From: Nemertoderma westbladi
Lineage: Eukaryota; Xenacoelomorpha; Nemertodermatida; Nemertodermatidae
Assembly: GCA_032718475.1 (NCBI GenBank)
Contig: JAUCBJ010003605.1
Coordinates: 1 to 29,426, forward strand
Direction of reading: 5' to 3'
Length of the DNA stretch: 29,426 nucleotides
Below the pieces are notes generated by a model, which saw nothing but the letters and a program-made list of their open reading frames with translations, searched no databases and had not been told where the DNA came from. Position numbers and translations under genes: made by a program. Every line of letters begins with the position of its first letter. The stretch's first letter is position 1. This document shows positions 11,222 to 21,565 of the stretch, one piece after another.

Positions 11222-13735
11222 ATCGATTTTTTACTCTCGATATTTTTCAACACTCGATATTTTTCAACACTCGATATTTTTACTCTCGATATTTTTCAAC
11301 ACTCGATATTTTTACTCTCGATATTTTTCAACACTCGATATTTTTACTCTCGATATTTTTCAACACTCTATATTTTTACTCTCGATATTTTTCAACACTC
11401 ATATTTTTACTCTCGATATTTTTCAACACTCGATATGTTTACTCTCGATAATTTTCAACTCTCGATATTTTTACTCTCGATATTTTTCAACACTCGATAT
11501 TTTTACTCTCGATATTTTTCAGCACTCGATATTTTTACTCTCGATATTTTTCAACACTCGATATTTTTCAACACTCGATATTTTTACTCTCGATATTTTT
11601 CAACACTCGATATTTTTACTCTCGATAATTTTCAACTCTCGATATTTTTACTCTCGATATTTTTCAACACTCGATATTTTTACTCTCGATATTTTTCAAC
11701 ACTCGATATTTTTCAACACTCGATATTTTTACTCTCGATATTTTTCAACACTCGATATTTTTACTCTCGATAATTTTCAACTCTCGATATTTTTACTCTC
11801 GATATTTTTCAACACTCGATATTTTTACTCTCGATATTTTTCAACTCTCGATATTTTTACTCTCGATATTTTTCAACACTCGATATTTTTACTCTCGATA
11901 TTTTTCAACACTCGATATTTTTCAACACTCGATATTTTTCAACACTCGATATTTTTACTCTCGATATTTTTCAACACTCGATATTTTTACTCTCGATATT
12001 TTTCAACACTCGATATTTTTACTCTCGATATTTTTCAACACTCGATATTTTTACTCTCGATAATTTTCAACTCTCGATATTTTTACTCTCGGTATTTTTC
12101 AACACTCGATATTTTTACTCTCGATATTTTTCAACACTCGATATTTTTACTCTCGATAATTTTCAACTCTCGATATTTTTACTCTCGGTATTTTTCAACA
12201 CTCGATATTTTTACTCTCGATATTTTTCAACACTCGATAATTTTCAACTCTCGATATTTTTACTCTCGATATTTTTCAACACTCGATATTTTTACTCTCG
12301 ATATTTTTCAACACTCGATATTTTTCAACACTCGATATTTTTACTCTCGATATTTTTCAACACTCCATATTTTTACTCTCGATAATTTTCAACTCTCGAT
12401 ATTTTTACTCTCGATATTTTTCAACACTCGATATTTTTACTCTCGATATTTTTCAACTCTCGATATTTTTACTCTCGATATTTTTCAACACTCGATATTT
12501 TTACTCTCGATATTTTTCAACACTCGATATTTTTCAACACTCGATATTTTTCAACACTCGATATTTTTACTCTCGATATTTTTCAACACTCGATATTTTT
12601 ACTCTCGATATTTTTCAACACTCGATATTTTTACTCTCGATATTTTTCAACACTCGATATTTTTACTCTCGATAATTTTCAACTCTCGATATTTTTACTC
12701 TCGATAATTTTCAACTCTCGATATTTTTACTCTCGATATTTTTCAACACTCGATATTTTTACTCTCGATATTTTTCAACACTCGATATTTTTACTCTCGA
12801 TATTTTTCAACACTCGATATTTTTCAACACTCGATATTTTTACTCTCGATATTTTTCAACACTCGATATTTTTACTCTCGATAATTTTCAACTCTCGATA
12901 TTTTTACTCTCGATATTTTTCAACACTCGATATTTTTACTCTCGATATTTTTCAACACTCGATATGTTTACTCTCGATAATTTTCAACTCTCGATATTTT
13001 TACTCTCGATATTTTTCAACACTCGATATTTTTACTCTCGATATTTTTCAACTCTCGATATTTTTACTCTCGATATTTTTCAACACTCGATATTTTTACT
13101 CTCGATATTTTTCAACACTCGATATTTTTCAACACTCGATATTTTTCAACACTCGATATTTTTCAACACTCGATATTTTTACTCTCGATATTTTTCAACA
13201 CTCGATATTTTTACTCTCGATATTTTTCAACACTCATATTTTTACTCTCGATATTTTTCAACACTCGATATTTTTACTCTCGATATTTTTCAACACTCGA
13301 TATTTTTACTCTCGGTATTTTTCAACACTCGATATTTTTACTCTCGATATTTTTCAACACTCGATATTTTTACTCTCGATATTTTTCAACACTCATATTT
13401 TTACTCTCAATATTTTTCAACACTCGATATTTTTACTCTCGATATTTTTCAACACTCGATATTTTTACTCTCGGTATTTTTCAACACTCGATATTTTTAC
13501 TCTCGATATTTTTCAACACTCGATATTTTTACTCTCGATATTTTTCAACACTCGATATTTTTACTCTCGATATTTTTCAATACTCGGTATTTTTACTCTC
13601 GATATTTTTACCCTCGATATTTTTACTCTCGATATTTTTTGAACTCTCGATAATATTATCGTTATTTTTCAACACTCGATTTTTTTACTCGCGTTATTTT
13701 TACTCTCGATATTTTTCATGTCTCGATATTTTTCA
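11222..13735 (+). repeat. Right arm array of the foldback element
   Basis: About 2.5 kb of CTCGATATTTTT units joined by either ACT (15-bp unit) or CAACA (17-bp unit), usually alternating to give a 32-bp period. Runs of two to four consecutive CAACA units also occur. A third unit, CTCGATAATTTTCAA, recurs every one to three hundred bases, always followed by an ACT unit. This marks a higher-order pattern. The consensus lacks TAA, TAG and TGA on this strand in every frame, which explains the 497- and 229-residue open frames at 11214-12707 and 12964-13653. Confidence 0.95.
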
Positions 13736-13743
13736 ATATAACC

Positions 13744-13751
13744 ATTGAAGT
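13744..13751 (+). repeat. Right 8-bp target-site duplication of the foldback element
   Basis: ATTGAAGT, an exact match to 10306-10313, lies directly outside the right inverted repeat. Confidence 0.85.
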
Positions 13752-15632
13752 TCCTGCTGGCGTGGTGCGTAATTATTTATATATTACAGTCGGCTTAATG
13801 TTGTACCGACGAAGGAATATTTTGGAAAATCAAATTTTGTAAAAAAAAAAACAGGAGGTAGATGCGACCATGGCAGCTGCTGCATTCTACCTAATAAGTT
13901 CAGTTGGCGCGCGATTTTAATTTATTTATTTTGGAAGGAATACCCAATAACATGTTCTATTTTATTATTGATAATAAATTTGCCCTTCTTTTTATCACAA
14001 ACAGTAGATTCGCTCGTAAATAACGTATATTTTTAATCTGTTATCTGGGTCAATGCCATGCCAACCATATTGACCAAGTCACGTCCTGGACTAAAAATAG
14101 ACAAAAATGTAAATCATTCGAGAATTAATGGTCGGTTGGTTTTGATAAATTGATTGCCGAATACACTATAATCGGTCCCCTCCGCTGTGATACACTCCAA
14201 CCACAGTTCGTTATAGAAAAAGCTACAACGAATTAAAAATTAAAAAAAATTTAAATTTAGTTAATGTGATTACGGGCTCATGATCATTAGCCATTGAAAT
14301 TACAATTCGGGTGCTAAACGATTAATATCCATTAATATCGATTAGTATAATTCCTGTGAACAAATAAACGTAGCTTCGTTGTAAATTGGAGATATCAGAA
14401 ATAGAAAAAAAATTTACGTGGTCCGATATTTTGTCACATATGTGACACTCGGTAAATTATAAATTGTCAAATGTTGGACAAATTAATCCGATGTGTTAAT
14501 ATTCCCACTCAAATTCTTCCATGTTTCAATTTAATAGGAAATTTTTGGTGGTTAATCAGTGCAAATTAATAAATTGCGTTAGCATATCCAAAAAAAGTGT
14601 CCCAAACAAAAGTATCAGGAAATGCGAACTGATGCAGATTTAGATCACTACATCCATTTCTCTAATAGTTTTGCCATGTATGGGTTTTATCAGTTAGAGT
14701 GCTACGTAAAATTTATGTGGACAGGTTGAAAAATACTGTCAGGTCCCATAACGTGACGGCGGTCCAATAATTGACATTGTGTTTGAGGGCAGAAGTTAAT
14801 CAAAACTTTTATTAAAGTAAAGTTTAAAAAAATTTAAGTAAAATTTATTAACATTTAAATAATGGTTGGGGGCCTACCAGTCACAGATAAACTTTATTGA
14901 ATATACACAGAGCTCGTGAGCAGTATATTATAGAATATTTATAGAATATATTATATAATATACAATTGTAATATTATGAAATGTATTTTGCAGTTTTGAT
15001 ATAATAAACACTTCCAAATAAGTCTGCATGAAGGCTCCCAATCCCATCTCTTGGCTGATTCATGGAATGCAATTTGGGGTGTGGGGGGGGGGGGGGCATT
15101 CCTTTCAGCCATTGACAATCAAAAGAAATCCAAAAATCCTAAGACTTACGGTTTTTCTCTTGCATAGTTAATAATAAAATGCACATTCAGTTTTAGTGAA
15201 ATTTGTGACTTTTGACTTGCAGTTTTTTAGGCGCGAAATTCAAAATTGAAATGTCACTAAGTGACTTGCGGTGTTTTATCATCATATGGCTGTATGCTGC
15301 GGAATTAGAACATACTTTAATGGAGAATTCAAATCCGAAAATGTCTCGGCGTGATCTGTTGTATACATTTTCATTAATTACGAGAAAACCTATAATTTAA
15401 CTGTTGTTATAAATTCCATTAGTCAGCTGAGGTCAACCCAACCCACCCCTACCCAACTGTTTAATATCATAATAATTCCTTATTAAGTGCTTGAAGTGAG
15501 TTCGCTTTTAGTTTTCAAGTGGTCACTGTCTCTCCATGTCTGAACCTCAAAATGTAAGTACAGATGGCCAGAGCCAGACAGTCAGCCAGACTAGATTCTA
15601 CCAAACATATAAATTGACATTGGGAAATTTAA
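13752..15632. other. AT-rich intergenic DNA
   Basis: No gene recognised. Items seen: a perfect 14-bp palindrome GTCACATATGTGAC (14433-14446), a run of 14 G (15083-15096), and three copies of a GACTTRCGGT-like word (15143, 15214, 15263) that recur beyond the retroelement. The 62-residue frame at 15212-15400 spans two of those copies and is unsupported. Confidence 0.55.
15083..15096 (+). repeat. Homopolymer of 14 G
   Basis: Uninterrupted G run after GTGTGGGG-type sequence; length is prone to assembly error. Confidence 0.9.
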
Positions 15633-17194
15633 TCACTGACTTCGAAAACCACCATAATGAAAATTATAGGTTTGCGGTGTGCCATACATTATTAACCAAC
15701 CAGACCCAAAGCTAGGAACGGCGTGCTGCATTGCAGCTGCATTTTTAAGAATGCTGTCGACAAAATTACGCCGCCACAACTCCCTATCACCCATGACATT
15801 TGGTAGATCATCCGCATCTTCAAGGTCAGTGTCCTTTGAGATGCGTCTCAAGGAAATCATGGGCTGTCCACCATGCTTATTCACTCCATGAGGCTGCCCA
15901 AGCACAAGATTATGCACTGGCTGGTCCTCACGGCGAAAGCAATATCCTGCAAAGCGGATGCGACTTTGTTCTAGTGTCAAGCTTGGCGGAACCAATGAGA
16001 CACCTCCAATGTTATATAGTGTCTGGTTGGAGATGTGTGCATTGTACTTGACACAATGTACCCGGCGTAGCATTCTTGTAAATGTGCCATCCAAAGATTT
16101 GGTGTCCTCAGCAGTTGGAGCCCAGCATGGACTCCCATAGAGGAGTACTGGAACTACTGCTGCTCTAAATAATCGGACCTTTAGTTTCCGATTAATTCTC
16201 TGTGACTTCCAAATCCTGGAATGCCTATTCAAGGCTGCCCATGCCTTTCCCTTACGTATTCGAAGGTCCTCACCTCACTTCCGGATCCATGATCCCAGGT
16301 AACAGAAGTCATCCACATGCTCAAGCATACCATCCTTTGAGCTTATGCTCATCCGGTCAGAGACTTGCTGATGACTTTCAAAGTTAATTGTCAGAATGTT
16401 GGTCTTTTTGGAGTTAATAAAAAGACAAACACTAGAGGCAGCCTGTTCTAATGAGCCGAGGAGCCATTGGGCTCCCTCTAGTGATTCTGAGAGTACTCCT
16501 AAGTCATCAGCAAAGTCTAGATCAGTTAGGTACTTGGCAGGATTTCCTCGACTTCTGGAGCCAGTAGGTGGAGTTATCATCACCCCATCATCATTATGAT
16601 GATCTAAGGACATGCTTAGAACATAGTCAACCACAATTATGAACAAGAATGGTGCAAGTGTGTCTCCCTGGAGGACTCCCCATAACACTTCAAATGGTTC
16701 TGTGTCACCATCAACAGTAGACACAAATGTCGTCGAACCATCGTATACTGATCTGATTGCTGCAATAATTTCATCAGGAATCCCATATAATGAAATTATG
16801 CTGAACATACTACTGAGCGAGAGACTGAATCAAAGGCCTTGTAGAAGTCAACAAAGATAACAGCCAGATGCCTGTCTTTCTTTTTTGATAACTCTTCAAT
16901 TATACTTCTAAGTGCCAAAATGGGCTCCATGGTCCCACGACCTTTACGGAACCCATTCTGATTTCCACGGAGCAGTCTCTCAATGGGATCCCTAATGCGA
17001 TTTAATAGAATTATATTGTATAGCTTTGCAGCAATCGAGATCAATGAGATTCCCCGAAAAGAACCATAGAGTGTTAGGTTGCCCTTCTTGGGAACTGGTA
17101 CCAACTTAAGACCCCAAACAAATAGTTTTGAGCGGGAATATTTAAACTTTGAAGACAATAAATTTTCTCGGAATTTATTCACGCAAAAAACCAA
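15633..17194 (-). pseudogene. Broken non-LTR retrotransposon reverse transcriptase
   Basis: Three minus-strand pieces form one decayed reverse transcriptase that would have copied element RNA at a nicked target. Piece 1 (17194-16796) has LVPVPKKGNLTLYGSFRGIS, NGFRKGRGT and the motif A region VIFVDFYKAFDSV. Piece 2 (16808-16275) carries motif B GVLQGDTLAPFLF, motif C LDFADD, the INSKKT region and FCYLGSWI. Piece 3 (16274-15633) has the thumb (RLFRAAVVPVLLYGSPCW) and a tail (SRIRFAGYCFRREDQPVHNL, then GDRELWRR). Pieces 1 and 2 are in different frames, so an indel lies near 16800. Pieces 2 and 3 are in the same frame, split only by a TGA at 16275-16277. Nothing recognisable lies upstream of about 17110: no endonuclease domain is seen, so the copy is 5'-truncated, as is usual. 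The tail style is common in aquatic-invertebrate elements; clade (RTE/CR1-like) is uncertain. Confidence 0.93.
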
Positions 17195-17610
17195 ACTACT
17201 CCTCTTGCCAATTCTTCACCAGTATTTTGTAATTTTCGCTCCTAATTCTCGATAATTTTCCACAATGATAGGTAAATTCATAAGCTTCGATAACTTTCGG
17301 GTAGTTTTCTTCATAATATTTCCCCATGCCCAAGTTGTCGTCCTGTCGAGTCATTTACAAATTAAAAACCGCAGGGGGGGGGGGGGGGGGGGGTTCCTCC
17401 CCCACCCCAAAACTTTTTGCATTAAATTTATACAATGCAAAAACACCGCGCAACTGACAGACTTGCGATGTTTTGTCATTGTGACTTTTGTTTCTTTACA
17501 TTGTAGCGAATGTATTTGCCTACAAGTTGTACAATGAAAAAACACTTTAAGTACAAAAAATAGCCCTGAAGCCGAAAATATTAATGGAAACTAGAAAATA
17601 ATCACAGTAG
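17195..17610. other. Non-coding DNA with a long G run
   Basis: Contains 20 consecutive G (17374-17393) followed by CCTCCCCCACCCC, and a GACTTGCGATGTTTT word at 17460. The short open frames on both strands here read through the homopolymer and are not credible. Confidence 0.55.
17374..17393 (+). repeat. Homopolymer of 20 G
   Basis: Uninterrupted G run, followed six bases later by CCCCCACCCC, so a local G:C hairpin is possible. Confidence 0.9.
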
Positions 17611-17718
17611 AAAATTTTCCCACCCTCAATTGCGGAGGGTTAAAAAAAATAAAATTTGTAATGACTATTTCATTACAAATTTTTCATAAACCTCCGCAAT
17701 TGAGGATGGGAAAATTTT
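17611..17718. repeat. Long hairpin / tiny palindromic MITE
   Basis: The left arm 17611-17664 and right arm 17670-17718 are nearly perfect reverse complements around a 5-base loop (CTATT at 17665-17669). The outer stem is AAAATTTTCCCACCCTCAAT paired with ATTGAGGATGGGAAAATTTT; the inner stem is AAATTTGTAATGA paired with TCATTACAAATTT. A few unpaired A/T bases lie between the two stems. This may be a palindromic transposon remnant, or if transcribed a small-RNA precursor. No clear target duplication is visible. Confidence 0.85.
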
Positions 17719-20014
17719 AGACTTACGGTCTTTTCACATTGTACGGCTCTGAGCTACAGTTATGACAACGTTTTTAACAGGAAAAAATATTTAGCCACAC
17801 TTTTCACGGTAAAGTTTCCCACAAAGTAAAACTTTGTGTTGTCACTCACTTGATTAAAAATCTCCTATCAGTGACATAATTTTTACATTTTTTCTCATTT
17901 AGAAAACTTTCTACTTCGATCTGATAACTCTTGCTGGAGAGGGACAGCTCAATACTACCTACCATGTTTTTTTTGAAATTTTCAAAAATATGGACATAAA
18001 ACACGAAAAAATCTCCTATACGTGACATAAATTTATTCTCAATTTTTGCTTTTCGGAATGTTTCACTCAATAAAGGCCATTAATTTTTGGGGAACTTTCT
18101 GGTTTCAGATGCAGAAATTATCGCTCTTTCTAACCATCGATAGGGCGAATCCTCAAATTTAATTTCAAAATTCAACAAATTTAAAATATTTCTTGCGTGA
18201 CATTGGTCAATAGGGTTGGAATTATTAACCCGTTTTATTTGTTTTCGAACTTAAACTCGTTTTTGTTAAAATAGATAGCAATAAAATCAATTTCACAGAA
18301 TGCCCAACCTGGAGCTTATCTTTTATGCTGACAGCAGCTTAACACATTTTGTATTCGATGCATAACCAAACTAGCCTCTTTTTATTATTAACACATTGCA
18401 TTAAGTAACTGCAATGTAATTTATTTCATTCCATATGTTAGTTTTAGAAGTAGGTAGGCGTATTTAGTTGTACTGTGATGTTCTTTCCCTGTATTACCTA
18501 CATACTGTGCCTTCAAGGAGAATTACTAATATTCGATCGAAGTGCAGCTGGAGGGATGTAAAAGTCGGTTCCGGGAAATATAAAACTGTCACTGCCCATG
18601 CACAATAATGCCCCGCCACTTTAAGAATAATTTACTTTAATATTTTAATAATTCATATATTGCCATGCACCCTCACACAATGGTTGTTCATACATCTCCT
18701 TTATAAAAAGTGTTAAAGGAAGAGAACAGTATAGTTTCAACAAGTTTCAGATGTTCTGCCTGAACTACCGTTACAATGCTTTGATGTATTTCGTTATTAG
18801 AAACACTTAAACTCGGCTAATCAATTATTATAGCGAGTTGGTTAGAGAAATTAAGTCGGTCTTTGTTGTTTCCACGCATCGAATCGAGAATCAATAAAAA
18901 TATCAAAAGATAGTTAAATTTTTCCTCGAGTTGCTGTCTTTGTTTGACTGCAGATAATAAAAATTAAATTACTGCATTCTTCTTACTACGTCTTGTTATC
19001 TACTAAAAATCCGTGCAGTGATGCCACCCAATGAACGGCGTGTAGTATGCATGAAAATCAACGTGAGGCGTCATAACAATTATTGTAAGAGGTATTCTGT
19101 TGTTCCAAGTGAGTTAGGCCAGGCGCTACTCGTATTATGTATTTTACGTACAGATTAACTTTTATTGAGGGCGTAACGTCAAAACGTTTTCTTCACTCAC
19201 TTTTATATGATGACGACTTGAAACCGAAAGGCATTATACTAATTTCGTTTTGCTTGAGTTTCTATCTTGTTACTTATGTACCATATTCGCAAAAGTTTAA
19301 CTGGAATTTAATATATTTATTTATTGCATAGTTTCACGACTGGACGGTTTCATTTGTTTCATGTGATATGCCAGCGATTTAAAATCCAAAGCCCCTCCCT
19401 GCACTCATCCCTGTAAACCACTAAGATCTGGGGCCCCTTGGGAACGGAACTTGCGCGTGTGTAAACGTTTGGGCGGCGTCTCATTTTGTCTTAGCGGGAT
19501 TATAAAGGTTGATGACTACCGCTATATTTATATAATTAGAATAATTATATAGCGGGACTTGAGGTTTTATTACCTCTGTTCACAGTATTACAAATTAACT
19601 GGGGCCTCTAATTATTAATATACTTATATCACTTGCGCATGTAACACATCGAATTGTGTCGATTTTACTATCAAATCATATAAACTTGTTCTTTATAAAA
19701 TTATTGTAAAAATCTTTATCTTTATAAAAATAAAATGTTCTTTATAAAATTACAGTTTTTTAATCGTATCATTTATTATTTTTTATTATTATATTATATA
19801 TATATTACATATTACACATATTTTGTTACGACGAAACACCATATTATATTTATTACCTGTCCAAATTACAGGTTAAAACCCATCAAAATCATACCTATCC
19901 ATGTGCCCACAACCCTGAAGTGTTCAGGGTTGTTTAGAGTTTCGCGTTCACTCACATACCAGTTTACTTTAATTTTTTTCGAATTTTAACATTACCATTT
20001 TATATTGTACTATG
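17719..20014. other. Gene-free AT-rich stretch
   Basis: Begins with another GACTTACGGTCTTTT word (17720). Contains one copy of a dispersed repeat (18767-18922) and a hairpin (19519-19555) with CCGCTATA and TATAGCGG ends. A GC-richer patch at about 19380-19500 shows no open frame or RNA-gene signature. The short frames at 17846-18070, 19137-19331 and 19735-19989 match nothing I recognise. Confidence 0.5.
18767..18922 (+). repeat. Dispersed repeat, copy 1 (partner at 22899-23055)
   Basis: Shares ordered patches with 22899-23055: CTTTGATGTAT, AGAAACACTTA, CTRATCAATTATT, TAGAGAAATT or TAGAAATT, CGCATC-AATCG-AATC, and AATATCA. Both copies are in the same orientation and diverged. Confidence 0.7.
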
Positions 20015-20450
20015 CTAGAAAGCCAGCAAGCTGGCTTTAAACGAACCTGCCCCTCAAACCAGTACCCTGAGTGAGCGAAAATGAAAACACGATAAATTGC
20101 CATCAACTCAACGATAGAAACACCAGCTGCTGGTACTCATGTGGGCCTAGTAAGCTACTACTATTTATTGAATGGATAGCCCAAACTGCAGAGAAGTATA
20201 TTACTTGCCAAATTTATTACTATCTCACTCTAACCCAGACAGTAATCAAACATCAACTGTAAGTTTGTATAATGTATTACCCCACCAGATGAATAGCTCT
20301 TCCCAGTGAATCCTATGACAATAATCTATAAGGTTACTCACTGCTATGTTAGGTGGGAGGGAGTTGATGATAATGAATGAGGAGGGACCCAACTAACACT
20401 ACGTTTGTCTATGGAGGGTCTCCTTACAGCCAGCTGGCTGGCTTTTCTAG
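20015..20450. mobile_element. 436-bp element with terminal inverted repeats
   Basis: The left end CTAGAAAGCCAGCAAGCTGG (continuing CTTTAA, 20015-20040) matches the reverse complement of the right end 20424-20450 (CTAGAAAAGCCAGCCAGCTG, then GCTGTAA), with a one-base indel and a few substitutions. Each end is itself a small palindrome (AGCCAGC..GCTGGCT). The interior has only a 63-residue frame and no transposase. No target duplication is evident, so this could be an older MITE. Confidence 0.6.
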
Positions 20451-21420
20451 TTGAATCATATTATTCCGCAACTAAATAATTTACTCTTTTAGACGAATTT
20501 GTGCGTTTTTTTGCCGGACTAACAAATTTTGGCGACGTTCTGTGCGAGATTGGCGATATTTGAAAAGATTCTGAGGCTCAAATATGTTGCTCAGATGACT
20601 GAATATCTCAAATAAAAAAGTTGGTGCATACTCGACGAGTTGAAATCGGTGAAATTCGACTTTAAATTTTCAAAACCGCTATTTTTCAGTGACCCCGTGA
20701 TCGAAACGCCACAAAAAATATACAGTCTTGTGCGCAACCAAAATTTATGGAGAGTTTGTTATTAAAATTTTTGCGTACCTGCTTGAGTTTTTGAGATATT
20801 GGATGGTTATACATACACACACACACAACCACATCGTGTTTTTGAACGGCTCAACTCTTGACAAGAACTACCCTGGCCTATTAATAGGCAGGTTCGTTAT
20901 GACTGGGCTTATATCTTCCCTTGCAATAATGAGAGGAATGGTGCTTGCGCCACAATATCGGTCTCCTTTACCATTAAGACATCTCCTGATCCCCCAGGTG
21001 GAATCAGGGAGCAGGTCACTGGCATATCTGCCGTGATGGACGGGGGCTATGGTGTATCTATGTGCTCTGGCTGGGCAACTGACAGATCCTCGGCTGCTGT
21101 GGGGTTCATCAGTGTCACCCACTTGGCCCCTTCTGGTTTGCCATCACCCTACACCCAAACTCATACTGTCTAAGTATAATAAAATACTAAGATCAAATTA
21201 CTACGCCACCCCCCACCCCCCCCCCCCCCCCCCCCGCACTCAGTGATTCATTTCCCGCCCCTTGCCGTTATATGGTAGTATAACCCCACAAACCATTACT
21301 TTGTTAACTTCCATTTGTTGTGTTAAGTTCTTGCCCAGTGATAATGTCATATATCTTGCAGCTTTTACTGTACAACACACACCCCCAGTGTTGCGGGGGT
21401 AGTGCTGGTGCAACAGAAAC
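20451..21420. other. Gene-free stretch with a GC-richer patch
   Basis: The first part is AT-rich, with a short CA repeat (20814-20826). At 20870-21170 base composition becomes balanced and open frames appear on both strands (102 residues at 20728-21036 plus, 84 at 20868-21122 minus). Neither protein resembles a family I know. The patch may be a fragment of an old gene or an inserted repeat. No RNA polymerase III box pair typical of a tRNA-derived SINE was found. It ends near a run of 20 C (21216-21235). Confidence 0.45.
21216..21235 (+). repeat. Homopolymer of 20 C
   Basis: Uninterrupted C run, preceded by CCACCCCCCA. Confidence 0.9.
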
Positions 21421-21424
21421 AAAG

Positions 21425-21565
21425 ATGGGGAAGGTGTTCGGACACTTCCCCCCCGGACACTTCCCCCCCCCCCCCCCCGGACAGTTCCCCCCCGCTCAAG
21501 TAGGACACTTCCCCCCCGGACACTTCCCCCCCAGACACTTCCCCCCCGCGGACACTTCCCCCCCG
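21425..21565 (+). repeat. GC-rich minisatellite of GGACACTTCCCCCC
   Basis: Seven copies of GGACACTTCC followed by a C run of variable length, starting near 21440, 21455, 21479 (GGACAGTT), 21503, 21518, 21532 and 21550. It is preceded by ATGGGGAAGGTGT, which is itself close to the reverse complement of the unit. Inverted copies lie at 22494-22563. Confidence 0.9.

Larger units (their letters stand above)
10314..13743. mobile_element. Foldback-type DNA transposon with satellite arms
   Basis: The element is 3430 bp long. Its first 24 bases and the reverse complement of its last 24 align with three mismatches (GGTnATnnTGAAAAATATC then GAGAC), and an exact ATTGAAGT flanks both sides. Inside the tips the arms consist of tandem short repeats in opposite orientation: 10322-10898 (minus) and 11222-13735 (plus), around a 323-bp non-repetitive centre. 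Foldback elements of Drosophila have the same plan: long inverted repeats made of short tandem units. No transposase is visible, so movement would need an enzyme supplied elsewhere. An 8-bp duplication would fit hAT-, P- or Merlin-like enzymes; the GG-starting tips do not decide between them. The arms differ in length (about 0.6 and 2.5 kb), probably from later array expansion or contraction. Very long open frames inside are artefacts of stop-free repeat sequence. Confidence 0.88.

Noticed and set aside
11214-12707. 497-residue LDIF/FQHS repeat protein
   Set aside because: The satellite strand contains no stop triplets in any frame; frame rotates between units and the array lies inside a foldback element.
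1-13735. CRISPR array
   Set aside because: Both arrays have near-identical short units with no unique spacers, in a eukaryotic context with introns and no cas genes.
14433-14446. Perfect palindrome GTCACATATGTGAC as a regulatory site
   Set aside because: One short palindrome with a CATATG centre, no gene nearby; not enough to call a binding site.
15536-15715. 59-residue ATG frame (MSEPQNVSTDGQ...) on the plus strand at the end of the retroelement
   Set aside because: It overlaps the retroelement 3' end on the opposite strand, has no recognisable domain and is of chance length; a possible exon cannot be shown.
17246-17260. CTCGATAATTTTC next to the retroelement, similar to a foldback unit
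   Set aside because: A single 13-base match without neighbouring units; in AT-rich DNA it may be chance.
20880-20905. GGTTCG word as the B box of a tRNA or tRNA-derived SINE
   Set aside because: The rest of the B box does not match and no A box lies at the proper distance.
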